Assembly: GCA_030762175.1 (NCBI GenBank)
Contig: CM060835.1
Coordinates: 86,920,001-86,984,000, forward strand
Source: Metallyticus violacea
Taxonomy: Eukaryota; Arthropoda; Insecta; Mantodea; Metallyticidae
DNA length: 64,000 nt
Reading direction: 5' to 3'
A model generated the notes under the pieces. It had not been told where the DNA came from and searched no databases. It saw only the letters and a list, made by a program, of their open reading frames with translations. Positions 57,801-60,015 of this stretch are shown here, one piece after another. The first letter of the stretch is position 1; each line of letters opens with the position of its first letter. A program made the translations under genes and the position numbers.

Positions 57801-59203
57801 TGTATAAGTTCTTTCTAGACCACCATAGCCCCTTACAGTTACCTGCCTCTCCAACTCCAGCATTACTCGTTAGTCTTATCAGTTGACAATGTGATCAACA
57901 AGTCACGAAACATATCCTGAATTTCAATAGTTTAAAGAGTGAAACGCTTAAGAGTGTTGAATATTTTAACCATTATGGAATTTTAAACTTTCCCATGGGA
58001 AAGAGGTTTTAACTGGTTTAAAATAAGTTTTATATAAAGAAATTACATACATTTTACTGTGCTGATTCTGGTCAAGTTTTATATTAATTGAGTAATTATT
58101 GTCATGCATAAATTTATGGACAAAGGGTGTCTTTATTTAATTTCATTTACTCTATTTAATTAAGTTAACACACCACATTAAGAAATAAAAGCAATACTTT
58201 TTAAATATTGTATTTCTTACCTGACATTGTTTCTTCCTTGGGTGTAAGGGTATCAATGTCTATTGAAGTAATACTTGGGGAACGAATAAGACTTGCCAAA
58301 TTCAGAGTGAGATTAAGGCGATTACGATCCAGCTCACCAGATGTTTCAATGTTAAGTACTTCATAGTGAACTGTACTTACATCATTTGATGGCACCTACA
58401 AAGAACATAAAGCAGAGAAGTTTGCAAAAGAAATCATAAATTTAGCTCATAACTGAGAATTTTACGAGGGCCTGCAAGAGATAGTTAAGGAATAAAGGTT
58501 AACCATTACAATAAGTAGGTCATGAAATTTTCACCAAAGATGCTTCTTTAAACATAAGGATGCTAACAAGTCCATGCCACTTGAATTTGGAAAAAATGTT
58601 AAACATTCCTCAGATATTTCCATAAAAGCATGGTCACTGAAGATCTAGGCATGATGAAAAGATACTATATAACAAAGTATTATATAAAATCTAACAGATA
58701 ACAAATTTATGCAAATATAATTTTAATTCCTTAAATGCAATATGCAAAAGATAAAAATATGTGTATGCATACCTGTCATTTATCTCTGATTTTCTATATT
58801 TGATAATTCCATAAAGGTCTTAGAAATAAAATTACAACCAACAAAATAAATATTTCACATTGTCTGTGACCAAATATTTAATTCAGTTGAATGCTCCTAT
58901 AAATGTAATATAATATTTCATACTTACCTCTCGTAGATTTAGGAAGAACTGTTGAGTAAGGGGTCGTCTGCTGAAATACCAGAAGCGTTCTCCCTGAGGA
59001 AAGACTTTGACAGGTGTTTCTATTAGAAAACGTACAGGTTCCTGTATACCTCTTATTACCAAATCCACAGCAACTGTGATGTAAATTCGCCCATCACGAG
59101 CTGTTTCTATATTTAGTGATTCAAATGCAGGATCTGCTGGATCCCAGTGACCTGAGATTACATAACATTGCTTGTCTCCAGTTCCTGAACCCATTGACAC
59201 CTG
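5098..59203 (-). CDS. RABGAP1: RABGAP1/RABGAP1L-like Rab GTPase-activating protein, partial multi-exon gene
   Basis: Ten exons join in phase to give about 540 codons that follow the order of RABGAP1: kinesin-like/DUF3694 region, acidic linker ending DEPLLSG, TBC domain, then coiled coil. Known proteins of this family accelerate GTP hydrolysis by Rab GTPases and act at endosomal or Golgi membranes and the centrosome; here that role is inferred from family membership. The TBC domain shows the arginine-finger motif RDINRTF and the glutamine-finger motif YCQG, so the product should be catalytically competent. The N-terminal PTB domain and the C-terminal end are not visible and presumably lie beyond the right and left edges. 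Introns range from 92 bp to about 16.2 kb and carry nearly all the transposons here. RABGAP1L is an equally possible name, since insects usually have one gene for both vertebrate paralogues. One coiled-coil exon between 26489 and 10007 was not found. I see no promoter. Confidence 0.9.
5221..5286. repeat. AT-rich tract followed by (GAAA)n microsatellite
   Basis: Ten bases of TA repeat and an AGATATAGAAAGAGG bridge lead into about nine GAAA units, 10 bp from the donor of exon I. Confidence 0.9.
5298..5381 (-). CDS. RABGAP1: RABGAP1-like exon I: coiled coil
   Basis: This 84-bp exon (phase 0 at both ends) lies between acceptor gttttcag| and donor CAG|gttgga. It encodes VKDMLKREVQRAENESS and RNTAIITEYKQ, matching vertebrate LKEMCRRELDKAESE...SSIIGDYKQ. 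A (GAAA)n tract lies just past the donor in the intron. Its length and phases suit its neighbours. Confidence 0.86.
5506..5560. repeat. (ATT)n-(GTT)n microsatellite
   Basis: About 13 ATT units are followed by five GTT units and a TCATCATCG transition. Confidence 0.9.
5568..6261. other. Intron, no recognised feature
   Basis: Intron between exons H and I, between a microsatellite and a LINE relic. No coding signal seen. Confidence 0.5.
6262..7625 (+). pseudogene. Non-LTR retrotransposon, 3' part of reverse transcriptase ORF
   Basis: Broken plus-strand frames read VNGLKLSLQEIDSYCAEWGL and SVNEKKIQIEVFKKGGKL (the region after RT motif C), then MVLK and VHMMFCKEVLGLSLTEA, and end with a zinc knuckle CPLCGGREDIQHILFVC. 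This order is typical of the C-terminus of ORF2 in arthropod non-LTR elements. After the last frame a short 3' UTR ends in repeated AAATTC words, a likely simple-repeat tail. The same family occurs at 11890-16370 and 43325-43742. Many frameshifts; not functional. Confidence 0.8.
7626..9900. other. Intron, mostly unrecognised
   Basis: Apart from the SINE-like piece at 8590-8775, this AT-rich stretch has only short frames. TGCCTATTTT words recur near 7910-7960 and 8830-8910 as a low-complexity pattern. Confidence 0.45.
8590..8775 (-). mobile_element. SINE-like fragment (type D)
   Basis: Shares TAGAGGGCAGTATTGCA..TGATCAGCA and the surrounding order (CTCTACCTC upstream, CGGCACC and TTTTC downstream) with the longer copy at 51075-51362. 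It lacks the tRNA-like end. Confidence 0.5.
9901..10007 (-). CDS. RABGAP1: RABGAP1-like exon H: coiled coil
   Basis: This 107-bp exon (phase 1 in, phase 0 out) lies between acceptor cttttcag| and donor CAG|gttagc. It encodes EEQDNADQYSNELERLKST and LLRAEEEKKRLEDEVTQ, colinear with the RABGAP1 stretch AEEKADALNKELLMTKQKL and AEEEKRRLEEE. It follows exon G in phase, although the family normally has about 50 more coiled-coil residues between them (see findings). Confidence 0.85.
10165..11545 (-). pseudogene. Penelope-like element, RT C-terminus and GIY-YIG endonuclease, decayed
   Basis: Read on the minus strand from 11545: SGLAMGNSLSPFLADLFMNP (RT motif B) near 11300, TWYRYVDDIFAIIPKN (motif C) near 11190, then a connecting region, ALKKKYNIKNLLGSRVKDTI near 10660, a damaged GIY-YIG region, and LPMDELSKFI near 10300. 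This order (RT then GIY-YIG) defines Penelope-like elements. The GIY-YIG part has several frameshifts. The 3' end carries a hammerhead-like hairpin at 10170-10220. The upstream side is cut by a SINE complex at 11524-11835. Confidence 0.82.
10170..10220 (-). ncRNA. Hammerhead-like motif at a PLE 3' end
   Basis: The minus strand reads CAGCTGATGAT, a loop region AAAATCGAGGGCTTCT, then GAAACATGTC. The strand parts CUGAUGA, GAAA and GUC are those of a hammerhead ribozyme with a minimal helix III (AC-AU-GU). Helix II is partly decayed. Stem I would pair AACA with TGTT around an internal loop. Cleavage activity is inference only. Confidence 0.5.
11548..11752 (-). mobile_element. tRNA-derived SINE, type A
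   Basis: Read on the minus strand, it begins with a tRNA-like head carrying A-box TGGTGTAGTGGTAACC and a B-box with GTTCAAACCC, then the shared body (AAGTATGGCTTCC, AAGTAAAG, CCTCAAGCCTGAA). It matches the copies at 13005, 25808 and 32061. A GATGAT repeat abuts its 5' side. An inverted duplicate of its flank lies at 11788-11835 (see findings). Confidence 0.8.
11890..14280 (+). pseudogene. Non-LTR retrotransposon, RT-encoding part, interrupted
   Basis: Plus-strand frames read KVKKWFDKDC-type linker sequence (12044-12312), then RT blocks: LKGNKGSDIDGILGEVWKIL, IPIMWNTSMIVPIHKGKRDA near 12650, FIDFQKAFD-like sequence near 12920, IFNLYIDEHFG near 13420 (motif B-C region) and GREIELVEKLNYLGLRLSSN near 13700. 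It is split by a SINE (13005-13290) and, at 14281, by a mariner. The end of the same LINE follows at 15765. It belongs to the same family as the copy at 6262. Full of stops. Confidence 0.78.
13005..13290 (-). mobile_element. tRNA-derived SINE, type A, decayed
   Basis: Homologous to the 32061-32363 copy over its whole length: 3' body GATACTCTTTAACATC...CCCATTCAATTCAGGG and AAGTAAAGCCATGGGTTCC (complement), and a 5' tRNA-like head ending at CCACCAGGACCAAC. It is inserted in the RT of the LINE, between motif A-like and motif C-like blocks. Confidence 0.78.
14683..14927. repeat. PLE-derived foldback inserted in mariner, with target-site duplication
   Basis: Flanked by the direct repeat GTGTATGAAATA (14671-14682 and 14928-14939). 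Removing the insert and one repeat restores the mariner reading frame (KVYEI joined to ADTTSISEECV). The arms (about 14683-14770 and 14798-14880) are inverted copies of a PLE end, and the right arm extends a further 47 bp. The same end sequence closes the PLE at 44630-45645. Confidence 0.88.
14744..14785 (-). ncRNA. Hammerhead-like motif within the foldback
   Basis: The minus strand reads GGAACTGATGATA, a hairpin GGAGC-GATG-GCTCC, then CGAAACTAGTCTTCC. CUGAUGA, GAAAC and a GUC cleavage triplet are all present. Flanking GGAA and TTCC can pair as stem I. The hairpin is offset from the canonical CUGAUGA junction by two bases. This is the best preserved motif in the window. Confidence 0.55.
15765..16370 (+). 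pseudogene. Non-LTR retrotransposon 3' end, downstream of the mariner insertion
   Basis: Continues the LINE interrupted at 14281. Broken frames read GNKNYVRKEKVY, LRDDENVETCSRCGESSMDF and YCELYCN, the CxxC...H/C zinc knuckle at the ORF2 C-terminus of this family (compare CPLCGGREDIQHILFVC near 7210). Confidence 0.72.
16371..17109. other. Intron, no recognised feature
   Basis: AT-rich sequence between a LINE end and the piggyBac relic. Confidence 0.45.
17110..19480 (+). pseudogene. piggyBac-type (PGBD-like) transposase relic
   Basis: Broken plus-strand frames match the DDE_Tnp_1_7 order of piggyBac transposases: an acidic N-terminal stretch (17120-17285), FGIFSEHLATDEMIIK near 18745 (first catalytic D region), KQFIQEKPISL near 18800, FDIHSGKD near 18885, NDLILGSRVVLNTLN near 18935, NIYFDNFFTTRDLSLHLQNL near 19010 (second D region), and VGHNNWLAGICAASIHGKKL, RMLDIVVVNIWTIYKE near 19340-19470. 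Stops and shifts are frequent. A 17550-18155 tandem repeat interrupts the N-terminal half. A PLE tail abuts its 3' end. Confidence 0.82.
17550..18155. repeat. Tandem pair of about 350-bp PLE-tail-like units inside the piggyBac relic
   Basis: Two diverged copies share TTTATCTAAATT, GATTGCAT, CAGTTCATCA/GGTTCATCAGCAG, CTACTGG..ATTCCAGGGG and TACTAATTCTTTTATTTCTC. The minus strand of copy 1 reads GTCTGATGCAATCAAGG then CGAAACGTTGC, resembling other PLE tail motifs. A related fragment is at 21185-21250. Confidence 0.65.
19490..19655 (+). repeat. Solo PLE 3' tail
   Basis: The hairpin at 19506-19542 reads TTGACAAT, GTGAG-loop-CTCAC, GAAACTAATCC. It is followed by GAGAGTTTAATGT...GTTTTACTTTTAA, which matches the arms of the foldback at 53737-54025. 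No coding sequence. Confidence 0.65.
20005..20085 (+). repeat. Solo PLE 3' tail (family of 38270-38680)
   Basis: Reads GGCAATAGCCTTCAAAACAT then GTCCAAGTAAGC and TTGAGTGATTTCC...AATTTGTTATATT; the same order occurs, in both orientations, at 38540-38680. Confidence 0.6.
20102..20811. repeat. Large foldback: head-to-head pair of PLE 3' ends
   Basis: Two arms of about 350 bp (20102-20454 and 20467-20811) are inverted copies with a short central gap. Each arm encodes, pointing outward, the C-terminal tail of a GIY-YIG protein (ARREALEIQQHPINFNRDGS, YQLSSTWKPVL), a recognisable PLE/GIY-YIG C-terminus, followed by the tail hairpin CUGAAGAU-GCCAAC...GUUGGU-GAAAGC (20161-20202 minus; 20711-20755 plus). 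Neither arm carries RT. Confidence 0.85.
21798..21856. repeat. (TTA)n microsatellite
   Basis: About 19 uninterrupted ATT units lead into a GTT-rich transition. Confidence 0.95.
21990..23260 (+). pseudogene. Decayed arthropod repeat-family protein (FDLQ...RG / CGGQN type)
   Basis: Broken plus-strand frames read KSHYSCQKCKRLYLPSELNI near 22120, FSFDLQKVQALPRGSLL near 22445, and NCNFGDGCGGQNWNSHVVHA near 22640, then a tail region to 23060. From memory this order (xSHYxR..., DLQ...P.G, SDNCxGQN) belongs to a large family of repeated arthropod proteins of unknown function, annotated as DUF7869-like and probably transposon encoded; the name is uncertain. An N-terminal piece may lie at 21410-21600. 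It ends against the GAA/GGA tract. Confidence 0.55.
23280..23503. repeat. Long (GAA)n-(GGA)n purine tract
   Basis: About 26 GAA units are followed by about 43 GGA units with a single GAAGAG interruption near 23488. The plus strand is pure purine over about 224 bases. Poly-Glu, poly-Lys and poly-Ser/Leu readings here are artefacts of the repeat, not proteins. Confidence 0.97.
23504..25807. other. Intron, no recognised feature
   Basis: Contains an (AT)n tract at 25164 and several short frames. The missing host coiled-coil exon was looked for here and not found. Confidence 0.45.
25164..25191. repeat. (AT)n microsatellite
   Basis: An uninterrupted run of about 13 TA units. Confidence 0.9.
25808..26096 (-). 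mobile_element. tRNA-derived SINE, type A
   Basis: Full-length homologue of the 32061-32363 copy: the 3' body matches GACACTCTTTAATATCTCAG and the head ends CCACCAAGACCGAC. The region around the B-box (near 26040) is shortened by about 20 bp. Confidence 0.82.
26489..26663 (-). CDS. RABGAP1: RABGAP1-like exon G: end of TBC and start of coiled coil
   Basis: This 175-bp exon (phase 0 in, phase 1 out) lies between acceptor attatag| and a weaker donor AAAG|gtattc. It encodes DLLQLDFESILKYFRVTLPK and then a lysine-rich helix with KKLKKYEQEFAALK, matching vertebrate FEGALKFFRVQLPK...KKLKKYEKEY. The family continues from here into a long coiled coil. The next exon should start in phase 1. Confidence 0.92.
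26715..26757. other. GC-rich hairpin upstream of exon G
   Basis: Contains CCTGGTTT-cct-AAACCAGG with outer complementarity ATACGCC/GGGCGTGTAT. It lies about 50 bp upstream of the exon G acceptor and next to a (TAAA)n run. Role unknown. Confidence 0.5.
27150..27745 (+). pseudogene. Penelope-like element 3' end with intact GIY-YIG frame
   Basis: A 152-codon open frame (27182-27640) encodes the end of the connecting region and a GIY-YIG nuclease: SGIYQINCKDCEKVYIGKTK (GIY...CxxC...YIG), RNIGIRMKEHMRN with the catalytic Arg, AVVAHFWNEH (His block), WENIFIKEKEKILMNFEIPE (C-terminal Glu/Asn block). In PLEs this domain nicks the target for reverse transcription. The RT part is missing, so the copy is 5'-truncated. 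A tail hairpin follows at 27661-27696 (TGACAAT, GTGAAC..GTTCAC, GAAACATGTC), then AGGAGTGAAACGCTCATGAG, which recurs at 57935. Confidence 0.85.
27661..27696 (+). ncRNA. PLE tail hairpin, UGACAAU variant
   Basis: TGACAAT precedes a 6-bp hairpin GTGAAC-GATGT-GTTCAC, directly followed by GAAACATGTC. The same layout with other stem sequences is at 19506-19542, 53905-53945 and 57891-57918. It replaces the CUGAUGA strand of a hammerhead by UGACAAU, so it may be a catalytically dead relative. Confidence 0.5.
31569..32550. repeat. 332-bp tandem duplication inside the R1-like element
   Basis: The word GTACCGGTCCTAAGTTCTTG starts both copies (31569 and 31901). The copies match closely up to CAAAGTGTAT (31900 and about 32549) once the SINE in copy 2 is removed. 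332 bp is not a multiple of three, so the duplication shifts the ORF1 frame. Confidence 0.92.
32061..32363 (-). mobile_element. tRNA-derived SINE, type A, intact copy with target-site duplication
   Basis: Flanked by the 13-bp direct repeat CATTTGTTTTTGA (32048-32060 and 32364-32376). On the minus strand it starts with GGTCCTG that pairs with CAGGACC about 60 bp later (a full acceptor stem), has A-box TGGTGTAGTGGTTACC and B-box GGGTTCGAACCCG, and ends in a poly(A) run (poly(T) at 32061-32077 on the plus strand). It is the youngest-looking copy here and entered one unit of the R1 tandem duplication, so it postdates that duplication. Confidence 0.95.
32881..33789. other. Intron, no recognised feature
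   Basis: AT-rich, one (AT)n tract, no coding signal. Confidence 0.45.
33611..33635. repeat. (AT)n microsatellite
   Basis: About 12 uninterrupted AT units. Confidence 0.9.
33790..34392 (+). pseudogene. PLE fragment of a second lineage (cysteine motif before GIY-YIG)
   Basis: The plus frame from 33829 reads NNFSKFVYRLTFKTLPNLI, then GSYPCQRPKCKTCALI, then ISSFATRSSKNVKYMLSCKL; after a gap near 34150 it resumes with SPLLVAQHALSHCRDFDNIF and RDREMAAIFLYKVHISSSLN ending at a stop near 34390. The CxRPxCKTC knuckle followed by a V.Y.I.C block and a C-terminal H...RE...L motif marks PLEs of the Neptune/Poseidon type (from memory), distinct from the other PLEs here. The YIG part itself is deleted. 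No RT. Confidence 0.68.
34655..34905 (+). mobile_element. tRNA-derived SINE, type B
   Basis: The head AGGTGGCAAAGTTCTTTAAG resembles GTGGCCGAGGTCGTTAAGGC of the 52150 copy and has a B-box GGGGTTCAATTCC. The shared body follows: CCCTGACTGAGA, TTCCTCAGTCCTCA, AATGGCAAATG, GGGGAGGTA. The head resembles class II (Leu/Ser) tRNAs. Confidence 0.8.
35020..35205 (-). CDS. RABGAP1: RABGAP1-like exon F: C-terminal TBC helices
   Basis: This 186-bp exon (phase 0 at both ends) lies between acceptor tttttag| and donor ATG|gtgagt. It encodes EQLPQLWQHFSDIGVESHMF, then ASQWFLTLFTARFPLYFVF and HILDVFLLQGVETLFQ. ASQWFLTLFT is one of the most conserved blocks of this TBC subfamily. The intron before it is 92 bp. 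The intron after it is 8.4 kb and holds a PLE, an R1-like LINE and a SINE. Confidence 0.94.
35298..35423 (-). CDS. RABGAP1: RABGAP1-like exon E: middle of TBC domain
   Basis: This 126-bp exon (phase 0 at both ends) lies between acceptor ttttcag| and donor GAA|gtatgt. It encodes MPEEQAFCVLVKLMYDYGLR and then YKDGFENLYMRLYQLNRLME, colinear with the vertebrate block MPEEQAF...LMFDYGLR...YQLERLMQ. The intron that separates it from exon D is 150 bp. Confidence 0.94.
35574..35762 (-). CDS. RABGAP1: RABGAP1-like exon D: TBC catalytic core with both fingers
   Basis: This 189-bp exon (phase 0 at both ends) lies between acceptor ttttcag| and donor CAT|gtaagt. It encodes VIQRDINRTFPAHDFF, containing the IxxDxxR arginine-finger motif, and VGYCQGLSFLAA, containing the YxQ glutamine finger. 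In TBC-type GAPs these residues are supplied in trans to the Rab active site (established for the family). Both catalytic blocks lie on this one exon. Confidence 0.95.
35763..38269. other. Intron between exons C and D, no recognised feature
   Basis: A 96-codon plus frame at 36307-36597 (MFHEPIIRKCAKGRF...) and a nearby frame with ANIPLDMLLLHMKNDDDF near 36810 hint at an old element, but I do not recognise them. Confidence 0.4.
38270..38680. repeat. PLE tail complex with inverted and tandem copies
   Basis: GTGAAATTTGAGTGATTTC occurs at about 38274 and 38630 (plus) and as its complement at about 38545. The minus strand at 38585-38625 reads ACTGAAGAT, GAAGGC-AACA-GCCTTT, GGAACATATCC, a slightly decayed tail hairpin. 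A direct duplication of about 70 bp (AATGAAAAATCACTTGTACA...CCTCCTTTATGGA) fills 38312-38453. Confidence 0.72.
38765..38975. repeat. PLE-derived foldback (same family as 1455-1695)
   Basis: Arms start TTGGAGCTTGCACAGTGAAG on the left and end TAGTTCAACTAAATCATACA on the right, and form an imperfect palindrome. The centre holds CTGATGAT, GAGAAC-CTAAT-GTTTTC, AAAACCAGTTC (38862-38905), a decayed copy of CUGAUGAU-GAGAAC...GUUCUC-GAAACCGGUCC as judged together with 1577-1612. Confidence 0.75.
38976..41777. other. Intron between exons C and D, no recognised feature
   Basis: A GC-rich island at 40005-40065 (GGGGGGCAACTGCCCCTCTG, CCCCCTGGCGGATGCCCCTG) resembles a motif common in hAT-type elements, but no transposase was seen. 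Confidence 0.4.
41778..42019 (-). CDS. RABGAP1: RABGAP1-like exon C: DEPLLSG linker and N-terminal TBC helices
   Basis: This 242-bp exon (phase 1 in, phase 0 out) lies between acceptor gctgcag| and donor AAA|gtatgt. It encodes DEPLLSGTGEVSKDC, then ENWADVLARW, then the conserved TBC entry motif IPEALRGEVWQRLA and YRILITK. VPEALRGEVWQ is the hallmark first block of TBC domains. It sits alone between a 6.0-kb intron downstream and a 16-kb intron upstream. Confidence 0.93.
42020..43324. other. Intron between exons B and C, no recognised feature
   Basis: AT-rich, short frames without similarity I recognise. Confidence 0.45.
43325..43742 (+). pseudogene. Non-LTR retrotransposon fragment (family of 6262 and 11890)
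   Basis: Frames read MLYGVEIWGIEERW-like sequence near 43370 and KNWQQKENFGKSIKYWFRII, KVQKRLNQGETWLNRIGEIL in the 95-codon frame at 43455-43742. MLYG.E.WG.E.RW is the block that follows the RT in the copy at 6262. 5' and 3' truncated. Confidence 0.6.
43743..44629. other. Intron, no recognised feature
   Basis: Short frames only, between a LINE fragment and a PLE. Confidence 0.4.
44630..45645 (+). pseudogene. Penelope-like element, post-RT region and GIY-YIG, frameshifted
   Basis: Starts at the block after the RT (NEQLPFLDLKI near 44650), continues with VLNSLAHRLVNVPMNREEYD near 44790, then SGIFQIECNDCEKIYIGKTK near 45130, EHIRN, SAVAWHFWNEKHNI, LAVWENIYIWK and FNFEIPPSDVLIQKFIQPPP to about 45530. 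Tail hairpin at 45500-45540: CTGAAGAT, GGGAGC-AATTA-GCTCC, AGAAACTTAGTT. The 3' segment GATGTAGGTGTTACAAAG...ATCACTGTTACAAACATC matches the foldback at 14683. Frameshifts and stops make it inactive. Confidence 0.82.
45950..48860 (+). pseudogene. Non-LTR retrotransposon of jockey/CR1-like type, interrupted by a PLE
   Basis: An endonuclease block LILMGDLNINPV lies near 45985 and SSSIDHIIANNE near 46110. After the PLE insert (46785-47158) the RT follows: KNKTYTGWNKISTKILKHC near 47270, YYRPIMLISVFVKVFEKILN near 47450, FLDLSKAFDSVSHEMLLIKL near 47650, a VPQGSVLG-like block near 47840, LLFVINLPKITHGKTILYAD plus D near 47910, LTNNKLKVNLQKTKAVMFQH near 48020. The 3' end carries an ATAATAAAATTATTATTATT tail near 48835. 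Several stops; inactive. Confidence 0.8.
46785..47158 (-). mobile_element. 5'-truncated PLE inserted in the LINE, with target-site duplication
   Basis: Flanked by ACTTGATTAGT (46774-46784 and 47159-47169). The minus strand encodes the last part of a GIY-YIG domain: AVAYHFWTENHDI, ELATWEKIHIYKHRDRIMNF, DIPEEVN. The tail hairpin at 46843-46880 reads GAGGAT, GAAGAC-GAAC-GTCTTC, GAAACATGTATC. Beyond it lies ACACTCTTAATGCTTCACTT, the end word of the foldbacks at 1455 and 38765. Both ends are clean, giving a well-defined insertion of about 374 bp. Confidence 0.9.
49070..49312 (+). mobile_element. tRNA-derived SINE, type B
   Basis: Head GGGTGGCCAAGGTCTTTAAG and B-box GTGGTTCAAATCC, then ACCATCCTCCCTGACT and AATGGCAAATTCTGGG as in the 52150 copy. 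It abuts a SINE of type C. Confidence 0.8.
49316..49525 (+). mobile_element. SINE-like element, type C
   Basis: The head GGCTGAGAGGTTAGACTACT and B-box-like AGGTTCAATCCCAGC suggest a tRNA-derived promoter. The body has TGGGCTTTCTCTGGGTACTC, and the end is A-rich after ACACAAACTATT. It is the only copy in the window. Confidence 0.55.
49526..51074. other. Intron, no recognised feature
   Basis: AT-rich sequence with no motif seen on either strand. Confidence 0.45.
51075..51362 (-). mobile_element. SINE-like element, type D
   Basis: On the minus strand the head reads CTTGATCTAGTGGTTGCATT with B-box-like TTCTGGTTTGATCCCTG. The body includes TGGAAGGGTATCCATCCAGT and ATGCAATACTGCCC, shared with the fragment at 8590. 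Confidence 0.6.
51363..52149. other. Intron, unassigned 98-codon frame
   Basis: An open frame on the plus strand at 51509-51805 has no similarity I recognise and no obvious codon structure; probably chance. Confidence 0.4.
52150..52405 (+). mobile_element. tRNA-derived SINE, type B, best copy
   Basis: Head ACGGGTGGCCGAGGTCGTTA (A-box region GTGGCCGAGG) and B-box GGGGTTCAACTC. Body CCATCCTCCCTGACTGAGG, TTCCTCAGTCCTCACAAATG and GGGAGGTACCCTAAACTTAG, ending AATGGGCGTTAAACACTATA and poly(A). Confidence 0.85.
52406..53214. other. Intron, no recognised feature
   Basis: AT-rich, no coding signal. Confidence 0.45.
53215..53402 (-). mobile_element. tRNA-derived SINE, type B, partial
   Basis: Complement of the type B body (TGAGGACTGAGGAAAATCTG on the plus strand) and head (CAGACCTCCAGCTCAAGGG, AACTCAGCCACCT). 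It adjoins the truncated side of the mariner at 53440. Confidence 0.78.
53440..54300 (-). pseudogene. mariner transposase relic split by a PLE foldback
   Basis: Minus-strand frames: CRIKICAEMVGISYEQVYNI near 54060 (helix-turn-helix), interrupted by the foldback at 53737-54025, then LTPDQRSSRKDISKSCLEKL near 53650, FWCHFVTVDETWIHYNTPET near 53560 (first catalytic D in VDETW), SKEWVGKGESTP, and a frameshifted end near 53430. The second and third catalytic blocks are absent, cut off near the SINE at 53215-53402. It differs from the two mariners at 3621 and 14283. Confidence 0.82.
53737..54025. repeat. PLE-derived foldback inserted in mariner, with target-site duplication
   Basis: Flanked by GGATATTATAT (53726-53736 and 54026-54036). 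Arms of about 110 bp (near 53783-53888 and 53930-54022) are near-perfect inverted copies. The centre reads CACAATGAGAGGAATGTACC, TCACGAAACATGTACC, the UGACAAU-type tail hairpin, and the right arm matches the solo tail at 19490-19655. Confidence 0.88.
54773..55480 (-). pseudogene. PLE GIY-YIG endonuclease region (inverted arm)
   Basis: A 154-codon open frame (55237 down to 54773) reads MLAPNNRYNTKNLLGCTVKD, SGIYEIKCADCEQSYIGKTK (GIY...CxxC...YIG), RNVEIRRKEHFRNIW, SAVAPHFWTKNHEI, ELSTWKKILILKNRENLMNF, EFPPMDELSNFLFQ. All main GIY-YIG blocks are present, including the Arg and the late Glu/Asn region. Upstream sequence (55238-55480) continues in frame as the connecting region with one stop. No RT lies upstream on this strand, so the copy is 5'-truncated where the plus-strand copy begins. 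Confidence 0.85.
55480..56745 (+). pseudogene. PLE reverse transcriptase with damaged GIY-YIG
   Basis: Plus frames in order: LYALPKIHKNDN (55500), MVSFDVKAYNP (RT motif A, near 55705), QVSGLAMG then SPFLAELFMSSFEIHLTKAF (motif B, split by a frameshift near 55900), YRYVDDIFVII (motif C with the YVDD catalytic pair, near 55990), RWLPFLDL (56110), then connecting region and GIY-YIG with YIG changed to YVR (SRIYEIKCADCEQSYVRKTK). The catalytic Arg region is RNLEIWRKKHF. Frameshifts and the YVR change make it nonfunctional. Confidence 0.83.
56746..57357. other. Intron, no recognised feature
   Basis: AT-rich, no coding signal. Confidence 0.45.
57358..57422. repeat. (GT)n-(AT)n microsatellite
   Basis: GTGTGTATGTGTGTGTACGT leads into about six GT units, then seven AT units. 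Confidence 0.9.
57430..57505 (-). repeat. PLE end fragment (family of 1455-1695)
   Basis: The complement reads ACACAGTGAAGCTCACATGA and ACTCTTCATGCTTCACTAAC, the two end words of the 1455 family. Confidence 0.5.
57538..57735. repeat. PLE-derived foldback (family of 54650)
   Basis: Arms TAGGTATTCATTTTTTTACA...AAAAGTAAGATGC and the complement meet near 57635. The left arm, read on the minus strand, holds CTGAAGAT, GGGAAAGATTTTCCC, AAAACGCATC. The right arm keeps only TTCTCCCGAAATGCATC. It is followed by ACAGCTTCGTAAGTAC, the outer flank word of the 54650 element. Confidence 0.8.
57880..57975 (+). repeat. Solo PLE 3' tail (family of 27150)
   Basis: TTGACAAT, GTGATCAACAAGTCAC, GAAACATATCC (57891-57918) is followed by AAAGAGTGAAACGCTTAAGA and GTGTTGAATATTTTAACC, matching the end of the PLE at 27661-27760. 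Confidence 0.68.
58221..58395 (-). CDS. RABGAP1: RABGAP1-like exon B: region between DUF3694 and TBC
   Basis: This 175-bp exon (phase 0 in, phase 1 out) lies between acceptor tttgtag| and donor |gtaaga. It encodes VPSNDVSTVHYEVLNIET and continues to a low-complexity, serine/threonine-rich stretch ending KEETMS. The vertebrate counterpart (TLYEVVCLES) is recognisable but diverged, as expected for a linker. The last base joins the first two of exon C to make an aspartate codon, giving S-D-GDEPLLSG. The intron before it is about 530 bp; the one after is about 16.2 kb. Confidence 0.88.
58396..58927. other. Intron between exons A and B
   Basis: A plain intron of about 530 bp with consensus donor gtaagt and acceptor tttgtag. 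Nothing else seen. Confidence 0.7.
58928..59203 (-). CDS. RABGAP1: RABGAP1-like exon A: kinesin-like (DUF3694) region
   Basis: This 276-bp exon is in phase 0 at both ends. It encodes 92 residues including SGHWDPADPAFESLN and LVIRGIQEPVRFLIET, a close match to the RABGAP1 stretch around HWDPADP and QEPVRFL. The donor is GAG|gtaagt. The acceptor is a tandem NAGNAG site (tttagcag), so the exon starts at 59203 or at 59200 with one glutamine fewer; both keep the frame. This is the first exon recognisable in the window, and the upstream PTB-domain exons were not seen between 59204 and 64000. Confidence 0.9.
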
Positions 59204-60015
59204 CTAAACATAGAAATGTTGTGAAGCAACAAACTGCCATTTTGCAAAAGTGACTATGCTGTATATTCTTGCATGAGGAAAAAGTAGACTAAACTCAGAA
59301 TATTTAATGCATATTCATTTTCTGCAGTAATTTGCAAAAAACTTTCTGACACACATTATATCCTAATTTTTCCTGCCTTAAACATTTATTTGAAATAATA
59401 TTAAAATTACTAAGAGTACAGCATGACCATCTCTGTCATGTTAGCCAAAAAGAACAGACCAATTCAATTTAAATAAACCTTCTAATAGCTTAAGGATCCA
59501 TAACCACCAACGGTTTTCATTTTCAAGTATCACAGAGTCATTCCATGCAAAACAATATGATGAAAAACAAAATAAGTCCAATTGTAATCTTAAAAGAAGT
59601 TAGGTACAGTGAAGTTGTTACATATACAAATGAGTCAGTATTAGGTGACACTAAAACTTCACTAACTGATTAATTCTTCAGAACATGTTTCAAGAGCATT
59701 CGCTCTCATTTTCGGCTGGGGACTGACTAACTCTAGCAGGTCACGTAGTGGCATCTGGTGGTTCCATTAGATATTGGAACAGGAAGTCCATTGGTGCAAT
59801 GTCAAAATTCATAACTCTATGTTTATTTTTTAAAATATAAATCTTTTGCCATATTGCCAAATCCTTGGGATTGGTGGTAGCTTTTAACAGTTGGCTTCTC
59901 CTGCAATATTATGATCGTAAGTCCAAAAGTGATCTGCAACCACCGATTTATCCACTTGTTTATATCTTAAATTTCTGAAGTGTTCTTTGGTCCTTGTCTC
60001 CAAATTTCGTATTGT

